Shown in pieces: positions 1 through 6,501 of a stretch of 13,579 bases of DNA. Within the stretch, counting starts at the first letter, position 1, and every line of letters starts with the position of its first letter. A program made the translations under genes and the position numbers. This DNA is from an uncultured Burkholderiales bacterium. GTDB lineage: Bacteria; Pseudomonadota; Gammaproteobacteria; Burkholderiales; Burkholderiaceae_C. The DNA lies in NCBI GenBank assembly GCA_903856995.1, contig CAIODK010000306.1, positions 1 through 13,579 on the forward strand. The letters run 5' to 3'. The notes beneath the pieces are model-generated. The model made no database searches, was not told the origin of the DNA, and saw only the letters and a list, made by a program, of their open reading frames with translations.

Positions 1-1
1 C

Positions 2-928
2 GACTGGCTAGAGAAAATTCTGCAAAAAGAACTCTCCCCCGAACAAAAAGCCGCCATCGCAAAAATGGGCTGGGACGAGCTCATGGAGACGCTCAAAAAA
101 CGTCTCGAAGAACAAAAAGAACGCCACGAAGGTGGCAGCAAGTGGATCGGTACAGGCGGCACATCGCCCTTTGGGAACGGTGGCTACAACCCCCAAGGCA
201 TTCGCATTGGCGGCAAGGGCGGTAACAAAAGTGCCGTCAAGGTGTGGGACCAACGCGCCTACCAAGACTACGACGACACCCAAGAGCTGGGTACACGCAA
301 CATCAAAGTTGCGCTACGCCGCTTGCGCCGATTTGCACGCGAAGGTTCGGCCGAAGAACTCGACCTTGAAGGCACCATTCACAAAACTGCAGCCAATGCG
401 GGTTTCCTAGACATCTTGATGCGCCCTGAGCGCCACAACAACGTCAAGGTACTGCTACTGATGGACGTGGGCGGAACCATGGACGAACACATTGCGCGCG
501 TGGAAGAGCTGTTCTCTGCCGCTAAAGCTGAGTTCAAACACCTAGAGTTTTATTACTTTCACAACTGCGTGTACGACTTCATGTGGCGCAACAACAAACG
601 CCGCTACGCCGAGAAGTTTGAGACCTGGGACATCATTCGCAAATACAACAAAGACTACAAGCTCATCTTCATCGGCGACGCCACCATGAGCCCGTATGAA
701 ATCGTGCAGACGGGCGGCAGCGTGGAATACAACAATGAAGAGCCAGGCGCCGAGTGGCTGCAACGCTTGCTACACGCCTTCCCAAAATTCGCGTGGATCA
801 ACCCAGAGCCACAAGGCGTGTGGCAGTACCGCCAGAGCATTGCCATGGTTCAACAAATCATGAGCAACCGCATGTACCCGCTGACACTCAAAGGCTTAGA
901 AGAAGCCATGCGGATGTTGAGCAAGTGA
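2..928 (+). CDS. VWA domain protein, CoxE-like, 5' end missing
   Basis: The reading frame is open from base 2 with no start needed inside the window, so the gene begins upstream; 308 residues are visible. After a charged helical stretch and a glycine-rich linker (about nt 125-235) comes a von Willebrand factor A fold. The strand VKVLLLMDVGGTM (nt 446-484) carries a MIDAS-like metal site of the form DxGGT rather than the classical DxSxS, and a second acidic position lies in IGDATMSP (nt 671-694). Proteins of this type are usually encoded next to a MoxR-type AAA+ ATPase and are thought to act as a metal-dependent partner in assembling or remodelling other proteins; that neighbour would lie left of the window. 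No signal peptide or membrane segment is seen in the visible part. Family assignment is fairly sure; the cellular target is unknown. Confidence 0.85.
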   Translation, partial: DWLEKILQKELSPEQKAAIAKMGWDELMETLKKRLEEQKERHEGGSKWIGTGGTSPFGNGGYNPQGIRIGGKGGNKSAVKVWDQRAYQDYDDTQELGTRNIKVALRRLRRFAREGSAEELDLEGTIHKTAANAGFLDILMRPERHNNVKVLLLMDVGGTMDEHIARVEELFSAAKAEFKHLEFYYFHNCVYDFMWRNNKRRYAEKFETWDIIRKYNKDYKLIFIGDATMSPYEIVQTGGSVEYNNEEPGAEWLQRLLHAFPKFAWINPEPQGVWQYRQSIAMVQQIMSNRMYPLTLKGLEEAMRMLSK

Positions 929-932
929 GTCG

Positions 933-938
933 TAAAAT
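933..938 (+). promoter_or_regulatory. candidate -10 box for the tRNA-Arg gene
   Basis: TAAAAT matches the sigma-70 -10 consensus at five of six positions. It lies 11 bases before the tRNA 5' end, in the short gap after the VWA gene, and is followed by a GC-rich stretch. I find no convincing -35 element at the proper distance; TTGAGC at 917-922 is too close. The call is weak. Confidence 0.3.
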
Positions 939-949
939 ACGCATCGGCT

Positions 950-1024
950 GCCGCCGTAGTTCAATGGATAGAACGACTCCCTCCTAAGGTGTAGATACAG
1001 GTTCGATTCCTGTCGGAGGCACCA
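950..1024 (+). tRNA. tRNA-Arg (anticodon CCU), CCA encoded
   Basis: The cloverleaf can be folded by eye. The acceptor stem is 950-956 with 1014-1020, discriminator A1021 and encoded CCA 1022-1024. The D stem GTTC/GAAC is 959-962 with 971-974. The anticodon stem is 976-980 with 988-992 around loop CTCCTAA, giving anticodon CCT at 983-985. The T stem ACAGG/CCTGT is 997-1001 with 1009-1013 around TTCGATT. It would read the AGG arginine codon. Two pairs are broken: G953 opposes A1017 in the acceptor stem, and T978 opposes T990 in the anticodon stem. All invariant loop bases are present, so it is probably functional. The gene lies 21 bases after the VWA gene; no copy of its 3' end was noticed elsewhere in the window. 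Confidence 0.93.
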
Positions 1025-1037
1025 ACCAGTTTTCCCC

Positions 1038-1247
1038 TTAGCGTCGAAGTGGTTCCAATAAATCACTCAGCCCGTTGTGATCAATCTCATGCATGAGGGC
1101 AAGCAATCGCCCGATCTCCCCCTTGGGAAAACCCTCACGTGCAAACCAATTCAAGTAATTTCCAGGCAAGTCAGCTAGCAAAAACCCTTGGTGTTTTCCA
1201 AATGGCATGCGCAATGTGACGAGTGTTTGTAGGTCATCGGGGTTCAT
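1038..1247 (-). CDS. DUF3820 family small protein
   Basis: A 69-residue protein. Near its N-terminus it carries the signature MPFGKHQGFLLADLP followed by YLNWFAREGFPKGEIG, which is typical of DUF3820. In Pfam this family is labelled a putative quorum-sensing-regulated virulence factor; the same motif is found fused to some exonuclease-like proteins. No biochemical activity is established. The length is normal for the stand-alone form. There is no signal peptide or membrane segment, so it is probably cytoplasmic. The start ATG (1245-1247) is preceded only by a weak AAGA ribosome site. The gene is divergent from the HU gene with 121 bp between them, and its 3' end points at the tRNA 3' end. Family is confident, function is not. 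Confidence 0.85.
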   Translation of the reverse strand: MNPDDLQTLVTLRMPFGKHQGFLLADLPGNYLNWFAREGFPKGEIGRLLALMHEIDHNGLSDLLEPLRR

Positions 1248-1334
1248 TTTGTGATTCTTTTTGTGACTTCAATCAATCTCGATTAAAAATTGTAGACAAC
1301 CTTTCAGTAACGTCATTTAAAAACTTGGCAAAGC

Positions 1335-1343
1335 TGGCACAAT
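1335..1343 (+). promoter_or_regulatory. candidate extended -10 promoter of the HU gene
   Basis: TGGCACAAT fits an extended -10 element (TGn followed by CACAAT, four of six matches to TATAAT). Transcription would start near 1350, just before the ribosome site AAGGAA (1358-1363) of the HU gene, giving a leader of about 20 bases. A clear -35 box is not seen at standard spacing. The rest of the 1248-1368 gap is AT-rich and must also hold the start signals for the divergent DUF3820 gene. Confidence 0.3.
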
Positions 1344-1368
1344 GCAACCGTTTTATTAAGGAAATGAA

Positions 1369-1653
1369 ATGAACAAAACTGAATTGATCGAAGCGTTGGC
1401 CGCTGAAACTGACACGACCAAAGCTGACGCTGGTCGCGCCATCAACGCGATTTTGGACATCATCACACACGCCGTTGCTAAAAAAGACGACGTGCAGTTG
1501 ATCGGCTTCGGCACCTTCAAAGCCGCTTCACGTGCAGCACGTACGGGTAAAAACCCACGTACTGGCGAAGCATTGAAGATTGCAGCTGCTACCGTGCCAC
1601 GCTTCACTGCGGGCGCTGCGTTCAAAGCTGCTGTGAACACCAAGAAGAAGTAA
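1369..1653 (+). CDS. hupB: HU family DNA-binding protein
   Basis: A 94-residue nucleoid protein that binds and bends DNA without strong sequence preference, acting as a dimer. N-terminal helices (MNKTELIEALA to about residue 40) are followed by the GFGTF turn at 46-50. The DNA-binding arm then carries TGKNPRTGE (59-67), whose Pro63 is the residue that intercalates in the minor groove. The C-terminal helix contains VPRFTAGAAFK and ends in a lysine run (KKK), slightly longer than the 90-residue standard. The start is well supported by AAGGAA at 1358-1363, five bases before the ATG. The gene is monocistronic, with a strong terminator right after it. HU versus IHF: the sequence and single short arm motif look like HU; which HU paralogue the genome calls hupA or hupB cannot be told from here. 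Confidence 0.95.
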   Translation: MNKTELIEALAAETDTTKADAGRAINAILDIITHAVAKKDDVQLIGFGTFKAASRAARTGKNPRTGEALKIAAATVPRFTAGAAFKAAVNTKKK

Positions 1654-1670
1654 TTCTTCCAGCTCACGCC

Positions 1671-1704
1671 AAAACGGCATCGGGAAACCGATGCCGTTTT
1701 TTTT
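1671..1704 (+). terminator. intrinsic terminator of the HU gene
   Basis: A perfect nine-pair stem CGGCATCGG (1675-1683) and CCGATGCCG (1688-1696) closes a GAAA tetraloop, followed by eight T (1697-1704). Four A before the stem pair with the first T, lengthening it to 13 pairs. Read on the minus strand the same hairpin is followed by only four T, so it may also end the converging SulP transcript, less efficiently. Confidence 0.95.
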
Positions 1705-1719
1705 CGTCTTCTAAGTTTT

Positions 1720-3930
1720 TTAAGCCTGTCGCATCTCGCGCAACTCTGCATTGGCGTGACGCAAGCGGTCGGCGATGGCCAAGGCCACAGCACGCATGAC
1801 GCTGATACTCATCACAGGGTCACCCGATGCCGCCGTGGCAAAGGCCTTGCGGTCAATAGCAATCAACTCGGTCTCACGCGTGGCATGCACATCGGCCGAG
1901 TGAGCGCGGCCATCTAAGAACGACATCTCGCCAAAAAACTGACCACGACTGAAGGTCGTGAGGTGAATGGTTTTGCCATTGGCCAATGGCAAGCTCACCT
2001 TCACCTCACCTCGGCTGATGAGCATCAATTCGTGGCCAGTTGAATCAGCGCTGAACACCAAGTCGCCCTCTTGGTACTGGCGGTGCTGGGCGCAACGTTC
2101 GAGTGAGGCAATTTCTTGTTCGTTCAAACCGTGGAATATTTCGAACTTGGCCAAAGGAATACCTTCTTTAGACACATGGGCATGGCCTGCAAGGGTCAAG
2201 GTTTCGTCTTCAATCCATTCCAACGCTTCGTCAAACTCATCAAATATTTTGGCGGTGCTGTCAGACAACAAACCGATGTGGTCCACATAGCTACGCAGGT
2301 CGCGCCCACTGGGCAAACGTTCGGGCACACGGGTCAGCACCAGCTTGGCATGGCGCTCAGCCAACATGTTGCGAATGCGCTCAATCATGTGGCCCGCAGT
2401 CATGTCCATGGACTGCACGCGCATGAAATCGAGCACCACAAATTTGGCATTACTCAGCTCTGGCTCAATGGCGGTGTAGAGCTGGTCGGTGGTGCCGAAG
2501 AACAAACTGCCTTGCAGCTCAAAAATCACAGTGTGACCGCCCTTCTCCGCCAACACATCGCGCTCGCGCTGACCACGCACACGCGATGAAAACGTTTTGT
2601 CGCCGAACGATTGACGACGAATCGTGCTGGTGTAGATTTGCTCGCGCAAGAACAGCACGATCGCCAAGGCCACGCCAACACCCGATGCAGCAATCAGACT
2701 CACCGTGTTGGCCACGATGACCACAGTCAAGATGACCGCAAAGTCGAGCATGGTGTCTTTGGCTCGCAACAAATGCAGCGCATGCCAGTCGATCATCTTG
2801 AAGCCAATGACGATCAACAACGCGGCCAAGGCCGACACGGGCACCCATGCGATGAGCGAGGTGAGCAACAGAATCGCCAACAACGACCATAAACCTTGGA
2901 ACACACCCGACAAATACGTGGTACCACCGCTAGCTTTGTTCACCAAGGTCGCGCCCATGGTGCCAGCACCGGGAGCCCCGCCAATCAGCGATGAGGCCAA
3001 GTTACCCAAGCCTTGGCCAATCAGCTCTTGGTTCGAGTCGTGGCGTGAGCCTGTCAAGGCATCCAACACCACACACGTTTTCAGCGTGTCGATGGACAGC
3101 AACACAGCCAGCGTCATGGCAGGGAACAAAATGTGCGTCCAAGGGGGCATGCCGGATTCATTCAAGCTCTTGAACGGGTCGAGCAAGGACTCAAAGAACC
3201 CCTCCCCGCCCACTGACAAAGGGCCAATGATGAAAGGGTTGTCGTGCAAGCGACCCAACTCGGGCCATGCAGTCAAGGCGAGCAACCAGTAAGCGGCTAC
3301 GCCCCCCAACAAGCCCACAATCACCGCCGGCACGCGAGTGGTCACGCGCGGTGCCAACAGCATTAAAGCTGCGGTAACCGCCCCCACGATCAGGCTAGGG
3401 GTTTGCCACAACTCCACCGCATGTAAACCCTGCCACCAGTTCATGCCCTTGGGCAGCGCCATCCACTTAGGCAACTGGCTCATCACGATGATCAGGCCCA
3501 CCCCACTTAAGTAACCACTCACCACAGGGAAGGGCATGAACTTGATCAACTGCCCAATGCGCAACAAACCAAACGAGATTTGTACCAAGCTGCTGATAAA
3601 CGCCACCAAGAACAAGGTGAGCACCACAGCCCCCACACCCGAGCCCTGCTGCGTCATTTGAATCGTCAGCGCTGACAAAACGGCCGCCGCCGGCGCACAG
3701 GGGGCCGAGATGAGGCGTTGTGTGCCGCCGAAGGTGGCGGCAATCAAACCAAGGGCCGCAACGCCCAGCATGCCAGCCAATGCACCCTTGGCACCAAATT
3801 CAGCGCCCAGCGGCGAGAAGATGGTCACGCCAAAGGCTATGGCTGAGGGCAAGGCCACCAGCATCGCAGCGAAGCCGCCCCAGAGGTCACCAGAGAGGTT
3901 GGTAGAAGTTGGAATTTTTACAGTCGTCAT
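1720..3930 (-). CDS. SulP anion transporter with STAS and cNMP-binding-like domains
   Basis: A 736-residue inner-membrane protein. Residues about 10-430 form the SulP transporter domain, with many hydrophobic segments and the typical early motif DLWGGFAAMLVALPSAIAFG; these carriers move sulfate, bicarbonate or related anions. A STAS domain follows (about 460-580; strand VVLDFMRVQSMD). The tail (about 595-730) is a CRP-type cyclic-nucleotide-binding fold, with GDLVFSADSTGHELMLISRG and a phosphate-cassette-like FGEMSFLDGRAHSADV at 666-681. Two key positions deviate: the STAS site usually holding a phosphorylatable serine reads MDMTAG, and the arginine expected before SA in the cassette is histidine. 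The start ATG (3928-3930) has no strong ribosome site. The gene stands alone, convergent with hupB and divergent from the dehydrogenase operon. Substrate is not predictable; domain architecture is confident. Confidence 0.93.
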   Translation of the reverse strand: MTTVKIPTSTNLSGDLWGGFAAMLVALPSAIAFGVTIFSPLGAEFGAKGALAGMLGVAALGLIAATFGGTQRLISAPCAPAAAVLSALTIQMTQQGSGVGAVVLTLFLVAFISSLVQISFGLLRIGQLIKFMPFPVVSGYLSGVGLIIVMSQLPKWMALPKGMNWWQGLHAVELWQTPSLIVGAVTAALMLLAPRVTTRVPAVIVGLLGGVAAYWLLALTAWPELGRLHDNPFIIGPLSVGGEGFFESLLDPFKSLNESGMPPWTHILFPAMTLAVLLSIDTLKTCVVLDALTGSRHDSNQELIGQGLGNLASSLIGGAPGAGTMGATLVNKASGGTTYLSGVFQGLWSLLAILLLTSLIAWVPVSALAALLIVIGFKMIDWHALHLLRAKDTMLDFAVILTVVIVANTVSLIAASGVGVALAIVLFLREQIYTSTIRRQSFGDKTFSSRVRGQRERDVLAEKGGHTVIFELQGSLFFGTTDQLYTAIEPELSNAKFVVLDFMRVQSMDMTAGHMIERIRNMLAERHAKLVLTRVPERLPSGRDLRSYVDHIGLLSDSTAKIFDEFDEALEWIEDETLTLAGHAHVSKEGIPLAKFEIFHGLNEQEIASLERCAQHRQYQEGDLVFSADSTGHELMLISRGEVKVSLPLANGKTIHLTTFSRGQFFGEMSFLDGRAHSADVHATRETELIAIDRKAFATAASGDPVMSISVMRAVALAIADRLRHANAELREMRQA

Positions 3931-4036
3931 AAGAAGAGATTACCACCAGCAACCTTATGGAAAACCATCACGCCTGCTTGAATCGCCTTGGTGACTCCCT
4001 CCCATGCGAATTGCGTTTTTAATTCAACACCTTCTT

Positions 4037-4042
4037 AAGGAG
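4037..4042 (+). promoter_or_regulatory. ribosome binding site deciding the GTG start at 4049
   Basis: AAGGAG lies six bases before GTG at 4049-4051. No comparable site precedes the in-frame ATG at 4004. This places translation at GTG and turns the protein start into a normal signal peptide. Confidence 0.8.
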
Positions 4043-4048
4043 ACATTC

Positions 4049-5284
4049 GTGAAACTTCAACGCTTTACCCGCACCCTTCAAAACGCCATGCTCACATTGG
4101 GCGTGGCCTTCAGCAGCTTGGCGATGGCCCAAGCGCCTGCCGCACCGCCTGCATCGGCCATCCCTCCCACATGGGCGCAAGGTCGCACCCCAGAACAAGT
4201 CGCCCTCAATTTAGTGCCGCACCCGCCCGGCATGACGGCGCTGCCCGCAGGCGACATTCCCACCGACAAGCTCAAAGTCCCTGCCGGCTTCAAGGTCGAG
4301 CTCTGGGCCACTGGCATGCCCAACGCACGCTCGATGGTGCAAACCCCTAAGGGCACCTTGTTCGTCGGTACACGCTTCCCAGGCAATGTGTATGCCGTGG
4401 TTGAAAAAGACGGCAAACGTGAAGTCAAAACAATTGCCAAAGGTTTGCACCGCCCTAACGGCGTGGCCTTCAAAGATGGCTCGCTGTATGTGGCCGAGTT
4501 GTCTCGCATCATTCGCTACGACAACATCGAAGCCAACTTAGACAACCCGCCCGCTCCCGTCGTTGTGTTTGACGCTCTGCCAAAAGATGAAGCACACGGT
4601 TGGAAGTTCATGAAGCTCAGCCCTGACGGCAACTACTTGTATTTCCAAATCGGTACACCCGCCAACATCACCGTGCAACCTGTGACCCACGCGGTGATTG
4701 TTCGTTTGAACCTCAAAACCAACATCTTGGAAACCGTGGCCAACGGCGTGCGTAACAGCGTGGGCATGGACTTCCACCCGATCACCAAAGAACTTTGGTT
4801 CACCAACAACGGTCGCGATTGGGTGAATGACGAATTGCCGAATGACACCTTGCACCACATCACACGCAAAGGTATGAACTTTGGCTATCCCTTCTGCCAC
4901 CAAGGTGACTTGCTCGATATCGACTTCGGCAAAGGCCGCTCATGTGATGAATTCGACAAACCCGTCATGAAAATTGGCCCTCACGTGGCTGCTTTGGGTA
5001 TGCGCTTCTACACAGGCAAGCAGTTCCCTGCTGAGTACACCAACAACATCTTCATTGCTGAACACGGCTCTTGGAACCGCACCAAGAAAACTGGCTTCGA
5101 TGTGGTGCGTGTGGTCCTTGATGCCAAAGGCAAAGTAACCAAGAAGGAAGTCTTTGTGTCCGGTTGGATTCAAGGCGACGACTTCTGGGGCCGCCCAGCT
5201 GACGTGCATGTGATGAAAGACGGTTCCATGCTCGTCTCTGACGACGTGGCAGGTGCCATCTTCCGCATCTCGCACAGCAAGTAA
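4049..5284 (+). CDS. PQQ-dependent sugar/sorbosone dehydrogenase family protein
   Basis: A 411-residue protein of the soluble PQQ glucose dehydrogenase / L-sorbosone dehydrogenase type, a six-bladed beta-propeller that oxidises aldoses or aldehydes and passes electrons to a cytochrome. Residues 1-28 are a Sec signal peptide ending in LAMAQA, so it acts in the periplasm. Blade motifs include LHRPNGVAFKDGSLYVAE (133-150), NGVRNSVGMDFHP (232-244), WFTNNGRDWVND (250-261), GMNFGYPFCHQGD (275-287), IFIAEHGSWNR (335-345) and a closing ADVHVMKDGSMLVSDD (384-399). Cys283 and Cys299 could form a disulfide. GTG at 4049 is preferred over ATG at 4004 because of AAGGAG at 4037-4042. Its stop overlaps the cytochrome c start by one base, which supports electron transfer to that partner. 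PQQ as cofactor is inferred from the family; the true substrate is unknown. Confidence 0.88.
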   Translation: MKLQRFTRTLQNAMLTLGVAFSSLAMAQAPAAPPASAIPPTWAQGRTPEQVALNLVPHPPGMTALPAGDIPTDKLKVPAGFKVELWATGMPNARSMVQTPKGTLFVGTRFPGNVYAVVEKDGKREVKTIAKGLHRPNGVAFKDGSLYVAELSRIIRYDNIEANLDNPPAPVVVFDALPKDEAHGWKFMKLSPDGNYLYFQIGTPANITVQPVTHAVIVRLNLKTNILETVANGVRNSVGMDFHPITKELWFTNNGRDWVNDELPNDTLHHITRKGMNFGYPFCHQGDLLDIDFGKGRSCDEFDKPVMKIGPHVAALGMRFYTGKQFPAEYTNNIFIAEHGSWNRTKKTGFDVVRVVLDAKGKVTKKEVFVSGWIQGDDFWGRPADVHVMKDGSMLVSDDVAGAIFRISHSK

Positions 5285-5880
5285 TGTCTTTGTCTGTTTC
5301 AAAGGCCATTCAGGGAATGGCCTTTTTTTTCGTAGCACTCACCACACCACACGCATGGGCTGCGCCTGATGCGATCGCTGGCAAAGACAAGGCGCAACTC
5401 TGTGCCGCATGTCATGGTGAGAACGGGGTGTCCTCTATCCCTGGCACACCCCATTTGGCAGCGCAGCCACCACTGTCTGTCTTTTATCAACTGCTGCAGT
5501 TCCGCGACCAACGCCGCAAAGGCGGCGGCATGGAAGCCATAGCAGCCACCCTCAGTGAACAAGACATGCGCGACATTGCCGCGCATTACGCCGCACAGCC
5601 CGCACCTCCCGCACACACAGGCGGCGACGCTCAGAAGTTGACACGCGGCCAGCAAATTGCACAGCAGCAATATTGCTCGTCTTGCCACGGCGCACAACTG
5701 CAAGGCCAAAAACATGTGCCCCGTTTGTCGGGACAATCGACGGAGTACTTCATCACCCAGCTGCGCAATTTGCGCTCTGGCGCACGTGCCGACATGGACG
5801 GTACGATGGCCAGTGCAGCACGCAGCTTGACCGACGAAGAGATTGAAGCCATGGCGACCTACGCGCGTAGCTTGCCTTGA
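5284..5880 (+). CDS. diheme cytochrome c, c4-like
   Basis: A 198-residue exported cytochrome with two class I heme domains. Heme motifs are CAACH (40-44) and CSSCH (131-135). Likely axial methionines are Met83 or Met93 in the first domain and Met171 or Met175 in the second. Residues 1-26 form a signal peptide (one lysine, a FFFVAL core, cleavage near AWA), so it works in the periplasm, presumably taking electrons from the upstream dehydrogenase. The ATG overlaps the upstream TAA by one base (TAATG), and there is no good ribosome site, so translation is probably coupled. Bases 5301-5330 form a perfect terminator-like hairpin inside the signal-peptide codons. The in-frame ATG at 5317 would give a leader with no positive charge, so 5284 is preferred. 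Confidence 0.9.
   Translation: MSLSVSKAIQGMAFFFVALTTPHAWAAPDAIAGKDKAQLCAACHGENGVSSIPGTPHLAAQPPLSVFYQLLQFRDQRRKGGGMEAIAATLSEQDMRDIAAHYAAQPAPPAHTGGDAQKLTRGQQIAQQQYCSSCHGAQLQGQKHVPRLSGQSTEYFITQLRNLRSGARADMDGTMASAARSLTDEEIEAMATYARSLP
5301..5330 (+). terminator. terminator-like hairpin inside the cytochrome c gene (possible attenuator)
   Basis: AAAGGCCATTC (5301-5311) pairs perfectly with GAATGGCCTTT (5315-5325) over a three-base loop, and eight T run from 5323 to 5330. By form it is an intrinsic terminator 17 bases after the dehydrogenase stop, yet it lies within codons 6-16 of the next gene. It may end most transcripts after the dehydrogenase, with ribosomes on the overlapping start opening the hairpin for read-through. 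Form is certain, effect is inference. Confidence 0.75.
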
Positions 5881-5890
5881 AAGCAAATAC

Positions 5891-6481
5891 ATGACCGAAC
5901 GATTCACGCAAATCGCCTACGAAGAGCTCGCCCCTGAGGTGCGCCCTTTGGCGGATGACATCCTCAAAGTTTCCAGCGCGGCGTTGGGTGGTCCGTACAA
6001 CGCCCTGCTGCGCAGCCCCGACATGGCGCGGCGTTGCTTTGACTTCTTGGATTACTTGCGTTTCAAAACATCTGTCAGCAAGCGTTTGAACGAATTTGCC
6101 ATCCTCATCCAAGCACGCATTGCCAACGCGCAATACGAGTGGTGGGCACATGACCCCATTGCGCAACGCGCAGGCTTGTCCACCCACATCATTGAACAAC
6201 TGCGTCAATGCAATCGCCCACAAGGCATGCAGGAAGACGAAGCATTGGTGTATGACTTTTGCATCCAACTCACACTGAACCACCGCGTACCAGACCCACT
6301 ATGGCAGCAGGCCGTTAAGCAAATGGGCGAGCAAGCGGTGGTTGATTTGACGGTGCTATCTGGCACCTATGTCATGGTGTCGATGCTGCTCAATGCGACC
6401 CAAGTAGGTATTCCGAATGGCGGTCAAGAACCTCTGGAAGTTTTATCCCCGCTTGAGATTCGTCAACGCCTCTTGGCTTAA
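5891..6481 (+). CDS. carboxymuconolactone decarboxylase family protein
   Basis: A 196-residue, probably cytoplasmic, all-helical protein of the AhpD/CMD superfamily. The core helix pair reads NEFAILIQARIANAQYEWWAH (67-87), with the conserved glutamate (68), the YEW motif and His87, then IAQRAGL. The CxxC redox pair of AhpD peroxidases is absent, which favours a decarboxylase- or isomerase-like role in ring-acid or lactone breakdown over peroxide reduction. Many such proteins stand in aromatic or organic-acid catabolic operons, as here. ATG at 5891 is chosen, 10 bases after the cytochrome stop. The longer in-frame ATG at 5843 would overlap the cytochrome by 38 bases and add a segment unlike the family. 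The ribosome site (GAAAG) is weak. Family is confident, reaction is not. Confidence 0.85.
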   Translation: MTERFTQIAYEELAPEVRPLADDILKVSSAALGGPYNALLRSPDMARRCFDFLDYLRFKTSVSKRLNEFAILIQARIANAQYEWWAHDPIAQRAGLSTHIIEQLRQCNRPQGMQEDEALVYDFCIQLTLNHRVPDPLWQQAVKQMGEQAVVDLTVLSGTYVMVSMLLNATQVGIPNGGQEPLEVLSPLEIRQRLLA

Positions 6482-6501
6482 ACAACACACAAGGACCTGC
6501 C

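Noticed and set aside
950..1024. tRNA gene as an integration site for a mobile element
   Set aside because: No repeat of the tRNA 3' end, integrase or phage gene was seen in the window.
1325..1345. Possible sigma-54 promoter (TGGCA repeated) before the HU gene
   Set aside because: The two TGGCA units are 10 bases apart, not the spacing of the GG and GC of a -24/-12 promoter.
1356..1793. A 145-residue minus-strand frame covering the HU gene
   Set aside because: It runs through the HU gene and its terminator and has no family features.
2705..3292. A 195-residue plus-strand frame inside the SulP gene
   Set aside because: It is antisense to clear transporter coding sequence, without a ribosome site or domain.
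4004..4048. Longer start (ATG at 4004) for the dehydrogenase
   Set aside because: There is no ribosome site before it and it would put a second hydrophobic stretch before the signal peptide; GTG at 4049 has AAGGAG at ideal spacing.
5843..5890. Longer start for the CMD-like protein
   Set aside because: It would overlap the cytochrome gene by 38 bases and add residues unlike the family.
5299..5907. A 202-residue open frame antisense to the cytochrome c gene
   Set aside because: No recognisable domain; the opposite frame has two heme motifs and a signal peptide. It is an open shadow frame of GC-rich coding DNA.
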